This document shows positions 1 to 5,587 of a DNA stretch of 5,638 nucleotides, one piece after another (the first letter of the stretch is position 1; each line of letters begins with the position of its first letter). The stretch comes from Dehalococcoidales bacterium. GTDB lineage: Bacteria > Chloroflexota > Dehalococcoidia > Dehalococcoidales > Fen-1064. The notes under the pieces were generated by a model. That model searched no databases. It was not told the origin of the DNA and saw nothing but the letters and a program-made list of their open reading frames with translations. Both the position numbers and the translations under genes were made by a program. The stretch is from contig JAQTPO010000124.1 of NCBI GenBank assembly GCA_028712845.1, positions 1 through 5,638 of the forward strand, given 5' to 3'.

Positions 1-1408
1 TAGTGGTAATCAGGTCATCCCCGATAATCCAGAGCCGTTCATTAAATTCTTTTAAGAGCATCTTCCAGCCCTGATGGTCGTCTTCGGCGAATCCGTCTTC
101 AATAGAAATAATGGGTATCTCATACTTTTGAATCGCTTCTTTGTATATGGCTAATACCCCATCCTTGTCCATGCTGATTTTTGTTTTATCTCTCCAGAAG
201 AGATACATACCGACAGAATCCGGCATATTGTATTCTTTGCGATACGCATTCTCTAATTCACTCGTAGCCGGGTCTAAACCAATGGCTACTTCTTTACCCG
301 CACGGTAACCGCATTCCTCGATTGCCTGTTTCATCATTGCCCACAATCTTACCTCAGGCAGGGGATACTGGGCTTTCTCGACATAAGGTGCTAAGCCACC
401 CTCCAGACCGATGCCCATCACACGGGAGCCTTCTTCCTTTTCAATAATCTCTTTGAGCCGGTTCTGCAGTCTTATGGTCATCTCCTGGGCTTCCTGCCAG
501 TTTTTTACTCCCAGGATAACGAACATGGCTTCCTGCATACTGATATTGGACTCAGGATATTCTTTCTCTGTGTGCCTGCCGCCCATACCGCAGTTACGGA
601 ATTGCCAGGGCAAAGTTACCTTACCCAGAGTGGGATGCACTGCCTCCTGAATTCTTTCGGTAAGCATCTTCTGCTTTACCTGCGGGGTAAGGTTATACCA
701 ACCGGAGACCTTTTCTACGGATTGAGCTTTCTCCGCAGCCTTTTTCTCTCTAATCCTGTACTCTTTATATTTGCCCGGGTCGGCGATGAAGAAGTCCAGT
801 AAGCCTACCAGTGCCAGACCTAAGAATACTCTCCCGAAATAGACTGAAACCGGTAAATCTGCCAATAGCCCCAGCGCTAATAGACCGATAGCGAAGGGGA
901 AACATATTATGCTTAAATTTCTGCTTGCCTGAGGACCACTGGCGGCAACTGCGAGGTTAAAGGGGGCGTCCGGATAATAATTCAGACCACTTCTGACCAC
1001 ACCGGGAAACTTGCCGGTAGGAATCAGAAAGTACATCTTGAGGTACCAGAATATTCTTTTTACCAGAGGCTGGTTCATTTTCTGCTTAGCCTCGGGTAGT
1101 AATTTCGAATTCAAGGCATCTACTTTTACTGCCTTGAGGTAATGTCCCATTTCGTGAATGGAAATAGCGGTGTGGCCGACGAACCATAAAAATAACGCAG
1201 AAACAAGTGTTTCCGGTGAGAGAAAGACAAACTTGAGGACTTCATTACTCTCCCATTTTGTCCCGGAACTTAAAGATAAGAGGCTGGAGATGAATGCCAC
1301 GTGGAAAGATACCAGGATGTGGTTGGCAATGACCCATCCTTTCTCCAGATATGAGTTTGGACGACTAGGAGACTTAAGGGGCAACTTCGTTTTCTGTAAT
1401 TTACTCAT
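1..1408 (-). CDS. M50-like membrane metalloprotease fused to enolase C-terminal barrel (3' end beyond window)
   Basis: Translating the minus strand from the ATG at 1408 gives 469 open codons that run off the left edge. Residues about 26-48, 59-83, 165-183 and 188-209 are hydrophobic, so roughly four membrane helices are likely. The second ends in HEMGHY (residues 85-90), a zinc HExxH motif. AASGPQASRN (155-164) resembles the GP segment of M50/site-2 proteases, and DPG (210-212) after the last helix could supply the third zinc ligand. Residues about 260-469 are clearly enolase: GGRH (276-279) matches the GGSH loop, QE (292-293) the catalytic Glu, LEGGLAP (335-341) the DEGG motif, LDPATSE (378-384) the first Mg Asp, SIEDG (435-439) the Mg Glu, and GDD (463-465) the Mg Asp. 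The enolase N-terminal domain with its mobile serine loop is absent. The catalytic Lys and His-Arg-Ser region would lie beyond the edge. The start has AAGGA 8 nt upstream and an in-frame stop further upstream. Substrate and proteolytic activity are unknown. Confidence 0.9.
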   Translation of the reverse strand, partial: MSKLQKTKLPLKSPSRPNSYLEKGWVIANHILVSFHVAFISSLLSLSSGTKWESNEVLKFVFLSPETLVSALFLWFVGHTAISIHEMGHYLKAVKVDALNSKLLPEAKQKMNQPLVKRIFWYLKMYFLIPTGKFPGVVRSGLNYYPDAPFNLAVAASGPQASRNLSIICFPFAIGLLALGLLADLPVSVYFGRVFLGLALVGLLDFFIADPGKYKEYRIREKKAAEKAQSVEKVSGWYNLTPQVKQKMLTERIQEAVHPTLGKVTLPWQFRNCGMGGRHTEKEYPESNISMQEAMFVILGVKNWQEAQEMTIRLQNRLKEIIEKEEGSRVMGIGLEGGLAPYVEKAQYPLPEVRLWAMMKQAIEECGYRAGKEVAIGLDPATSELENAYRKEYNMPDSVGMYLFWRDKTKISMDKDGVLAIYKEAIQKYEIPIISIEDGFAEDDHQGWKMLLKEFNERLWIIGDDLITT

Positions 1409-1536
1409 TCCACCAATCCTTAAGAATATAATCAAAAACTGCTAAACGAGTTAAATCGTAATTAATTTCATACCATTATCGTTGAGAGAGTCCGTTTTTG
1501 ATGTTATGTGGCTATTACAGCATCAGGGCTTTTATG

Positions 1537-1564
1537 GTTATATTTTACGAGTGCACCGACTCAA
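1537..1564 (-). promoter_or_regulatory. Candidate promoter for the M50-enolase gene
   Basis: On the minus strand TTGAGT (1564-1559) and TATAAC (1542-1537) are separated by 16 nt, matching the sigma70 consensus at 4 and 5 of 6 positions. Transcription would begin near 1530, leaving an untranslated leader of about 120 nt. A second, poorer -10-like TATATT lies at 1430-1425 without a convincing -35. Confidence 0.4.
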
Positions 1565-1574
1565 TTATAGCACT
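1550..1574. promoter_or_regulatory. Inverted repeat over the M50-enolase -35 box (possible operator)
   Basis: AGTGC at 1550-1554 pairs with GCACT at 1570-1574, and the left arm contains the palindrome GTGCAC (1551-1556). The arms flank the candidate -35 box at 1559-1564, the position expected for a repressor site. The arms are only 5 nt, so chance is a real possibility. It superficially recalls the HrcA CIRCE arms but in the wrong order. Confidence 0.2.
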
Positions 1575-1595
1575 TGTGATTGGCGGTAGTAAAAA

Positions 1596-1624
1596 TTGAC
1601 TTCTCGCAAAGACCTACGTATGAT
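1596..1624 (+). promoter_or_regulatory. Probable promoter of the J-domain gene
   Basis: TTGACT (1596-1601) and TATGAT (1619-1624) are 17 nt apart, each matching the sigma70 consensus at 5 of 6 positions. Transcription would start near 1631 and give a leader of about 73-82 nt before the J-domain start. The leader contains a small perfect inverted repeat, AAAAC-GAT-GTTTT, at 1654-1666. Confidence 0.6.
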
Positions 1625-1703
1625 TACTATTCCGGCAGAATCATGAATCCGGGAAAACGATGTTTTGTATTAGCAACGGTTAACTGCGCGACTGCGTGTT
1701 ATA

Positions 1704-2513
1704 ATGATGAAAATGAAAGATTACTATCAGATTCTCGGTGTAAACGAGAACGCCAGCCATGAAGAAATCAAGAACGCTTTCCGCAAACTCGCTTTCAAAT
1801 ATCACCCCGATAAAAACCCGGGTAATGAAAAGCAAGCCGAGGAAAAGTTCAAAGAAATCAACGAAGCTTACAGCATCCTTAGTGATGCAAGGAAACGCCA
1901 GCAATACGATTTCGCGAAGCGGAGCGGGTTTGGCGGCGCCGGTGCTCCGGACTTCGGCTATTCTCAGTCTGATATTTTCCGCGACGCTTTCTCAAATCCT
2001 GCCACTATCGAAGAACTGAACCGCATGTTCCAGCAGGCAGGTCTAAGGTTCGACCAGGATTTCCTCAACCGAACCTTCTTCGGGGGGAACAATGTGATAT
2101 TTCAGTTTTATTCCGGACCGGGCGGTATCAGGCAGACCGTTTACCATAATGGAAATACTCAGAATACCTCACGGGATTATTTGAATTCTGCTATGCCTGC
2201 CAGAAAACCGGGATTCTTCGATAGACTACTTGCCAGAATGGTGGTATGGTTCACCCGTTTTACTTTGAGGATGCTCTTTGGCGTCCGTTTGGAAACGCCG
2301 AAAGGCGCTATCGATAGCCATCGACCGTTAGAATTGACTGCCACCGAAGCGGCGTCCGGTGTGGAAAAAGCCGTTACCGTCAAGAACGGCCTCAGGACAA
2401 GGAAATTGATGGTGAAGGTTCCTGCGGGCATAAAAACGGGCACTGGTATTCGTCTCAGGGGTATGGGAAAGAAAGGCGGTGACCTCTACCTGGATGTGAA
2501 GGTTAAAGAGTAA
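1704..2513 (+). CDS. J-domain co-chaperone (DnaJ/CbpA-like, no zinc finger, single C-terminal domain)
   Basis: This is a type II/III-like J-domain protein that should stimulate the ATPase of a DnaK/Hsp70 partner in the cytoplasm. The J domain spans about residues 4-70, with DYYQILGV at its start and the essential HPD tripeptide at 34-36. A short Gly/Phe-rich stretch follows from about 74 to 90. The middle (about 90-200) is not recognisable and contains an aromatic, amphipathic-looking stretch at about 171-193. Residues about 206-268 match one DnaJ substrate-binding beta domain, with VPAGIKTG and [17 protein letters not shown]. There are no CxxCxGxG repeats, and the 269-residue length is short of the roughly 300-380 of DnaJ/CbpA, so the second beta domain and dimerisation tail are missing. 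No Shine-Dalgarno precedes the ATG at 1704. In-frame ATGs at 1707 and 1713 are equally possible starts. It is divergent from the M50-enolase gene. Confidence 0.88.
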   Translation: MMKMKDYYQILGVNENASHEEIKNAFRKLAFKYHPDKNPGNEKQAEEKFKEINEAYSILSDARKRQQYDFAKRSGFGGAGAPDFGYSQSDIFRDAFSNPATIEELNRMFQQAGLRFDQDFLNRTFFGGNNVIFQFYSGPGGIRQTVYHNGNTQNTSRDYLNSAMPARKPGFFDRLLARMVVWFTRFTLRMLFGVRLETPKGAIDSHRPLELTATEAASGVEKAVTVKNGLRTRKLMVKVPAGIKTGTGIRLRGMGKKGGDLYLDVKVKE

Positions 2514-2545
2514 TCCTGGTACGTCTTTGCAAGGAGCCACCGTTA

Positions 2546-3190
2546 TTATCTGTTTACTACCGTTTTAGCTAAATCCCAGCAATACTCATAGAGATGTAAA
2601 CCTTTGCTCATTGCCATTGTCTCGCCGGTATCTACCCCGATTTCGGAAGCCATGTATTCTTTAAGCAACTGAATTGCCGCCAGATTGGAGGGGAAACCCG
2701 CCCACAGGTCCCAGGAGCGGAAATAGACGTAAAAATCGAGCTTATTGTCCTTGATACGGGTATCAATGCCTCTCAGGCAGGGTGGGTCAGACAGGTAGAT
2801 TGCCTTAGGCTCCCCGACGGTCATATAAGCCTGGTTGGTGTTAAAGCCATCCGTTTTATACATCCGTATGACTTCAACAATCTGTTCTTCCAGATACTGT
2901 CCGTATGTGTATTGCTCGCCTTCAGCTCTGTGGGAGGTCATCAGATAGGGCAGATAATTATCAATGTATTCCATCGTGCTGGGCGCCGGGATTCCCTGAG
3001 GGACATCGGGGATAAGCGGGCGGGTACCCGGGTATTTGATTTGCACTATGGCTAAATCAAGTTGTTTGCGCCTTTGTCCGGTGTAACTGCCGCGTTGAAT
3101 AATGTAGTCGAAGCCGTCACTCAGCGTCTTGCTCAGACAGAGGAACCATGCTTCTGACAGGTCACGTGCTTCAATCACGCTTAGTTTCAT
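2546..3190 (-). CDS. thyA: Thymidylate synthase, ThyA superfamily, methanogen-like type
   Basis: This protein probably converts dUMP to dTMP by reductive methylation, using a folate or analogous C1 donor. In the 214-residue product, PPC (136-138) gives the nucleophilic Cys138. RSWD (158-161) matches the phosphate-binding Arg-Ser and the conserved Asp. GFPSN (165-169) holds the Asn that selects dUMP over dCMP in this family, and HLY (199-201) matches the His/Tyr that bind the deoxyribose. TYGQYL near 95-100 recalls the family's YGxR segment. At 214 residues it is shorter than the roughly 264 of E. coli ThyA, and the Cys is followed by Leu rather than His, both fitting the archaeal/methanogen branch. 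The start has GAGGG about 9 nt upstream. It lies 55 nt after thyX on the same strand and is likely co-transcribed with it. Its 3' end converges on the J-domain gene, 32 nt away. A dUMP/dCMP hydroxymethylase role is a less likely alternative. Confidence 0.82.
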   Translation of the reverse strand: MKLSVIEARDLSEAWFLCLSKTLSDGFDYIIQRGSYTGQRRKQLDLAIVQIKYPGTRPLIPDVPQGIPAPSTMEYIDNYLPYLMTSHRAEGEQYTYGQYLEEQIVEVIRMYKTDGFNTNQAYMTVGEPKAIYLSDPPCLRGIDTRIKDNKLDFYVYFRSWDLWAGFPSNLAAIQLLKEYMASEIGVDTGETMAMSKGLHLYEYCWDLAKTVVNR

Positions 3191-3199
3191 GGTGTGTTT

Positions 3200-3204
3200 C
3201 CCTC
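3200..3204 (-). promoter_or_regulatory. Ribosome binding site of thyA
   Basis: GAGGG on the minus strand sits 9 nt before the ATG at 3190 and supports that start codon. Confidence 0.6.
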
Positions 3205-3245
3205 GTTTTTAGTGATTTGATGCGGGAGCATTGTTAATCATCATA

Positions 3246-3836
3246 TCATAAATCCCCGAATACTTTCGGCGCCTGCACTTTCATAATTTCCTTGATTTTG
3301 TGGGCGACGGTACGCATTTCAGGTAAGGCGGCGGGGCTGGCGCGCAATTTAATAATATGCCTGATTTCGCGGTAATTCCATGTGCAGATAATCTCGGTGG
3401 CGCAGGCATTTGGTAAAACGTACCGGGCTATTTCCGGTTTTATACCCGCAGCTAGCAGTTGACGATAATTTTCCCACGCCGTGACCATTGCCTTTTCGTA
3501 TATTTCCGAAATATCACCACAGGTGGCTTCTGAAATTTCCGGAGGTGTGATGTAATCAGCTTGAGATTCCTTGACATAACGCTGACTGCGTTGTGAGTAA
3601 CTAGCGATACGGTGCCGGACCAGTTCGTGGGTTAATGACCGCGAAGCCTTAATGTAAAATGTCGCCGATGCATGCTCAATAAGACTTTCATGACCTTTTT
3701 TAATCCTGGACATCAGCCAGTTTTCATTGGTACCGAGTTTGTTTCCACTGGCATAGCAAAGACGTCCGGCTTGTTCGACCAGTTGTTCGCTATCAGGGGT
3801 AATGGCTAATAATCTAACTTCAATGTTATAGTCCGT
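3246..3836 (-). CDS. thyX: Flavin-dependent thymidylate synthase ThyX with non-canonical start
   Basis: ThyX makes dTMP from dUMP with FAD, NADPH and methylene-tetrahydrofolate. It carries the signature RHR-x7-S: RHRIASYSQRS at residues 74-84 when counted from 3836. SLIEHA upstream and the segment TWNYREIRHIIKLR downstream (about residues 152-165) are also typical. The first ATG in frame is at 3713 and would give only 155 residues. However, the 41 codons before it read as a normal ThyX N-terminus (IEVRLLAITPDSEQLVEQAG, then RLCYAS). That frame is open back to a TGA just before 3842 and contains no ATG, GTG or TTG before 3713. AGGAG (3846-3842) sits 5 nt before ACG at 3836, giving 196 residues, close to the family's roughly 200-250. 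ATT at 3824 is another possible start. An upstream ATG at 3849, in another frame and with its own AAGGG site, would require a +1 shift. The extent is therefore inferred from homology, the start codon from spacing. Confidence 0.85.
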   Translation of the reverse strand, partial: TDYNIEVRLLAITPDSEQLVEQAGRLCYASGNKLGTNENWLMSRIKKGHESLIEHASATFYIKASRSLTHELVRHRIASYSQRSQRYVKESQADYITPPEISEATCGDISEIYEKAMVTAWENYRQLLAAGIKPEIARYVLPNACATEIICTWNYREIRHIIKLRASPAALPEMRTVAHKIKEIMKVQAPKVFGDL

Positions 3837-3849
3837 ATTTTCTCCTCAT
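3826..3849 (-). other. Seven-codon upstream reading frame overlapping the thyX start
   Basis: ATG at 3849 is preceded by AAGGG about 9 nt upstream and encodes MRRKYGL before TAA at 3828-3826. One base later comes ATT (3824), in frame with ThyX. It could be a leader peptide coupled to thyX, the true thyX start after a +1 frameshift, or chance. Confidence 0.3.
3842..3846 (-). promoter_or_regulatory. Ribosome binding site deciding the thyX start
   Basis: AGGAG on the minus strand lies 5 nt before an ACG codon (3836) that opens the complete ThyX reading frame. No ATG, GTG or TTG in that frame lies at a usable distance. Confidence 0.5.
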
Positions 3850-3888
3850 AAGATATTACCCTTGTGATTCTCTTTTTAGACAGGTGTA

Positions 3889-3907
3889 GATTGCAGCGGG
3901 ATTGCAG
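3889..3907. repeat. Two direct copies of GATTGCAG with 11-nt period
   Basis: GATTGCAG at 3889-3896 recurs at 3900-3907, separated by CGG, in the gap between the upstream hypothetical gene and thyX. An 11-nt period places both copies on the same helix face, as in a regulator site. Two copies alone may be chance. Confidence 0.35.
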
Positions 3908-3918
3908 TCTGGTACTTT

Positions 3919-4617
3919 TTATTTTCGGAAGAGGCTGAGAAATCTATCTTCATATTCCGCAAAAATATTCCAGCGGTCAATCTCATCTTTCAATACCTGC
4001 GGGTCAACATCGCCGTGAGCCACCTGAAGGAAAAGTCCCTCAATCCTCGCTCTGGCGTCCGCAGGTATGCCTTTATCATCCATCGTCAGCAAGCCCCGGG
4101 CGCCCATTTGCCGGATATTATCCCCGACCGACCGCTGTGTCATCTCGAAGATGAATTTGATGAGGGCAATGTCCCACATCTCGTCCATCCCTTTAATAAT
4201 GGTCGTCAATGGGTCGCCGCGTTTATCAATCCCTTCATTCAATTTTGCTACCACGGCGAGCATATTATCCGAAACGATGTTCATTTCTTTGGGTTCATTG
4301 CGATAGGCATACAATAGTCCTGGAACATTGCGCCCATACTTCTTAATAAGGTGGTCGAAATAACGGCGGGCATTATCGCTGAACCCTTCTATCGAGGAAA
4401 GGTAATAAGGCGTGACAATCCTCGGTTTCTCGGCGATAACTCTGCCTTCTCTCACGATGGTTTCCACGGTATTCGGCGCTAACTCCGCATAAGCCGGTTC
4501 GGTAACGAGGTAATAATAGATATTGGTCGTCCCGAAGGTGGTCAGGTTTTGACTGGGCACACGGAGAATCTCGGTGCGTTCCACCGCCTCTTTAATTTTT
4601 GCGTCGTCGATATCCAT
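3919..4617 (-). CDS. Conserved-looking protein of unknown function
   Basis: I do not recognise this 232-residue protein. It has no signal peptide, clear membrane helix or known catalytic motif, so it is probably cytosolic. The N-terminal half contains an aromatic stretch, TTFGTTNIYYYLVTEP (26-41), and the run RIVTPYYLSSIEGFSDNARRYF (66-87). The second half looks alpha-helical and charged, ending EYEDRFLSLFRK. The start at ATG 4617 is preferred because GGAGG (4626-4622) lies 4 nt before it. A TTG at 4638 in the same frame adds seven residues of low-complexity origin from a G-rich tract and lacks a ribosome site. It begins 26 nt after the stop of the gene at 4644-5237, and the two probably form an operon and may interact. 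Regular codon structure and a strong ribosome site make it a real gene. Confidence 0.75.
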   Translation of the reverse strand: MDIDDAKIKEAVERTEILRVPSQNLTTFGTTNIYYYLVTEPAYAELAPNTVETIVREGRVIAEKPRIVTPYYLSSIEGFSDNARRYFDHLIKKYGRNVPGLLYAYRNEPKEMNIVSDNMLAVVAKLNEGIDKRGDPLTTIIKGMDEMWDIALIKFIFEMTQRSVGDNIRQMGARGLLTMDDKGIPADARARIEGLFLQVAHGDVDPQVLKDEIDRWNIFAEYEDRFLSLFRK

Positions 4618-4643
4618 CTTTCCTCCCCACCCCCACAAATCGC

Positions 4644-5237
4644 TCAGTTAAGTGCCAAAAGGTCGTGTTTGTATTCGTTAAGGTGCTCGATGTATTGCGC
4701 ATCCAGCCGTATCAGCATCTTCCGCCACTCTTCTTGGAACTGCGGCTGCCGCTCCACATCTATATTCATTCTACCTGCATTAGCGCCCATCTGCTGTTGC
4801 ATCGCTTGCTGGAGTTTCGCGGTAAACTGGGCTTTTACCTGCTCGTAAGCCTGCTTTTTCTGCTGTTCGCCCTGCTCGGCATAGTGATTGAAAATGTATC
4901 TGATTTTGCTGAAAACGTTTTCTACGCCGCCTTTGTCTTTCTTGATTAGTTTGATGCCATCCATCGCCTTGCGATTATTCTTCTTGATGGCATCATTCCT
5001 CGGCAGGTCGATAATCCTGGCGAGAATCGCCGCCGTACCCTGTGCCACATATTTCCTTTCTTCATCTTTGTATTTGCCCAGTTCGTTCAGGAGGTTGGCA
5101 TCGTCTTTCATATATTTGCCCGCCAGTTCCTCGCCTTTAGGAGCGAACTTCCACTTCAATTTTTCTTCCGGAGTGGCATCCTCGATGTCTTTAATCTTCT
5201 CCATCGCTATTTCGTAGGCACTTTTGATGTCAGCCAT
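4644..5237 (-). CDS. Charged helical protein of unknown function, probable coiled coil
   Basis: I cannot name this 197-residue protein. It begins MADIKSAYEIAMEKIKDIED and is rich in Lys, Glu and Gln throughout, with no signal peptide or membrane segment, so it is probably cytosolic. Residues about 121-150 are Gln-rich with heptad-like spacing (QQKKQAYEQVKAQF, then KLQQAMQQQM), suggesting a coiled coil or extended helix. The region 55-115 is likewise helical and basic. There is no metal or nucleotide motif that I can see. The ATG at 5237 has AAGGAG 7 nt upstream, which fixes the start. It is the first gene of the minus-strand series and sits 26 nt before the next unknown gene, whose product may be its partner. 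A structural or scaffold role is possible but unproven. Confidence 0.75.
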   Translation of the reverse strand: MADIKSAYEIAMEKIKDIEDATPEEKLKWKFAPKGEELAGKYMKDDANLLNELGKYKDEERKYVAQGTAAILARIIDLPRNDAIKKNNRKAMDGIKLIKKDKGGVENVFSKIRYIFNHYAEQGEQQKKQAYEQVKAQFTAKLQQAMQQQMGANAGRMNIDVERQPQFQEEWRKMLIRLDAQYIEHLNEYKHDLLALN

Positions 5238-5257
5238 AATTCAACTCCTTTGTGCGA

Positions 5258-5296
5258 TTACTATTAGATAATTCTTGTCTTGTCAATTAGATTATA
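5258..5296 (-). promoter_or_regulatory. Candidate promoters of the two-gene unknown operon
   Basis: On the minus strand a perfect TATAAT lies at 5296-5291, about 54 nt before the start at 5237, but its -35 region is weak (TTTATG at 5319-5314, 17 nt away). Nested just downstream is a perfect TTGACA (5286-5281), paired only with a poor -10 (TAGTAA, 5263-5258, 17 nt spacing). Either could drive the operon; the first seems better. Confidence 0.4.
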
Positions 5297-5424
5297 CTAG
5301 ATATGCGCAAGGGCATAAAGGCATACCCCGCTTAATTCGATACTAATTTTTTCCCCACTTCTTTTTTCTGCCGCATTCCAATACAATAACCATATTATGC
5401 GAGAAAGCATTACCCTAATCTATC

Positions 5425-5453
5425 TTGACAACCGTATATAAATTGTATACACT
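5425..5453 (+). promoter_or_regulatory. Strong promoter of the interrupted small gene
   Basis: A perfect TTGACA (5425-5430) is followed after 17 nt by TACACT (5448-5453), 4 of 6 to the -10 consensus. Transcription would start near 5460, immediately before the ribosome site at 5462-5467. Confidence 0.6.
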
Positions 5454-5473
5454 AAATCTGTAAGGAGAAATTT

Positions 5474-5527
5474 GTGCTGCGGATTGAAGCTCTGGAAATC
5501 GATGAGCATATATTAGGGAATCTCTGA
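5474..5527 (+). pseudogene. Small gene truncated by IS insertion (remnant, BrnT-toxin-like start at best)
   Basis: AAGGAG (5462-5467) lies 6 nt before a GTG that opens the short frame MLRIEALEIDEHILGNL, stopping at TGA 5525-5527. The last three codons and the stop fall inside the left end of the insertion sequence starting at about 5517, so about 14 codons are native. A proper promoter and ribosome site for such a short product indicate the 5' stub of a longer gene. The pattern (I/L)RIEALE-DEH-IL resembles the N-terminus of BrnT-type toxin-like proteins, but 14 residues cannot prove it. The remainder would lie on the far side of the element. Confidence 0.5.
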
Positions 5528-5554
5528 ACAAGTTCCCTTTCGGTGAGATATAAT
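5525..5554 (+). promoter_or_regulatory. Transposase promoter inside the IS left end
   Basis: TGAACA (5525-5530), part of the terminal repeat, and a perfect TATAAT (5549-5554) are separated by 18 nt, a good sigma70-like arrangement about 34 nt before the transposase start. Overlap of the -35 with the inverted repeat would let bound transposase repress its own gene. Confidence 0.5.
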
Positions 5555-5587
5555 TGAGATAACAATCATACGAAGGGGGATTTTAAA

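Noticed and set aside
411..1445. Plus-strand open frames of 76-95 codons at 411-650, 572-802 and 1158-1445
   Set aside because: They are antisense to the M50-enolase gene, whose conserved motifs prove the minus strand is the coding one.
1550..1593. Possible CIRCE heat-shock operator near the J-domain gene
   Set aside because: CIRCE is TTAGCACTC, nine bases, GAGTGCTAA. Here GAGTGC comes before TAGCACT and nothing matching GAGTGCTAA follows nine bases after the latter.
2514..2545. Bidirectional terminator between the convergent J-domain and thyA genes
   Set aside because: I find no stem longer than about 4 bp and no T-run on either strand.
4618..4638. Upstream TTG start for the gene ending at 3919
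   Set aside because: It has no ribosome site and adds a Trp/Gly-rich leader that is just the translated G-rich tract; ATG 4617 has GGAGG before it.
4015..5217. Several plus-strand open frames of 79-116 codons opposite the two unknown genes
   Set aside because: They lie antisense to longer frames with good ribosome sites, lack ribosome sites themselves and have the odd composition of reverse readings.
5398..5412. Small inverted repeat ATGC/GCAT near an AT-rich stretch
   Set aside because: Only four paired bases with a six-base loop and no T-run; chance is likely.
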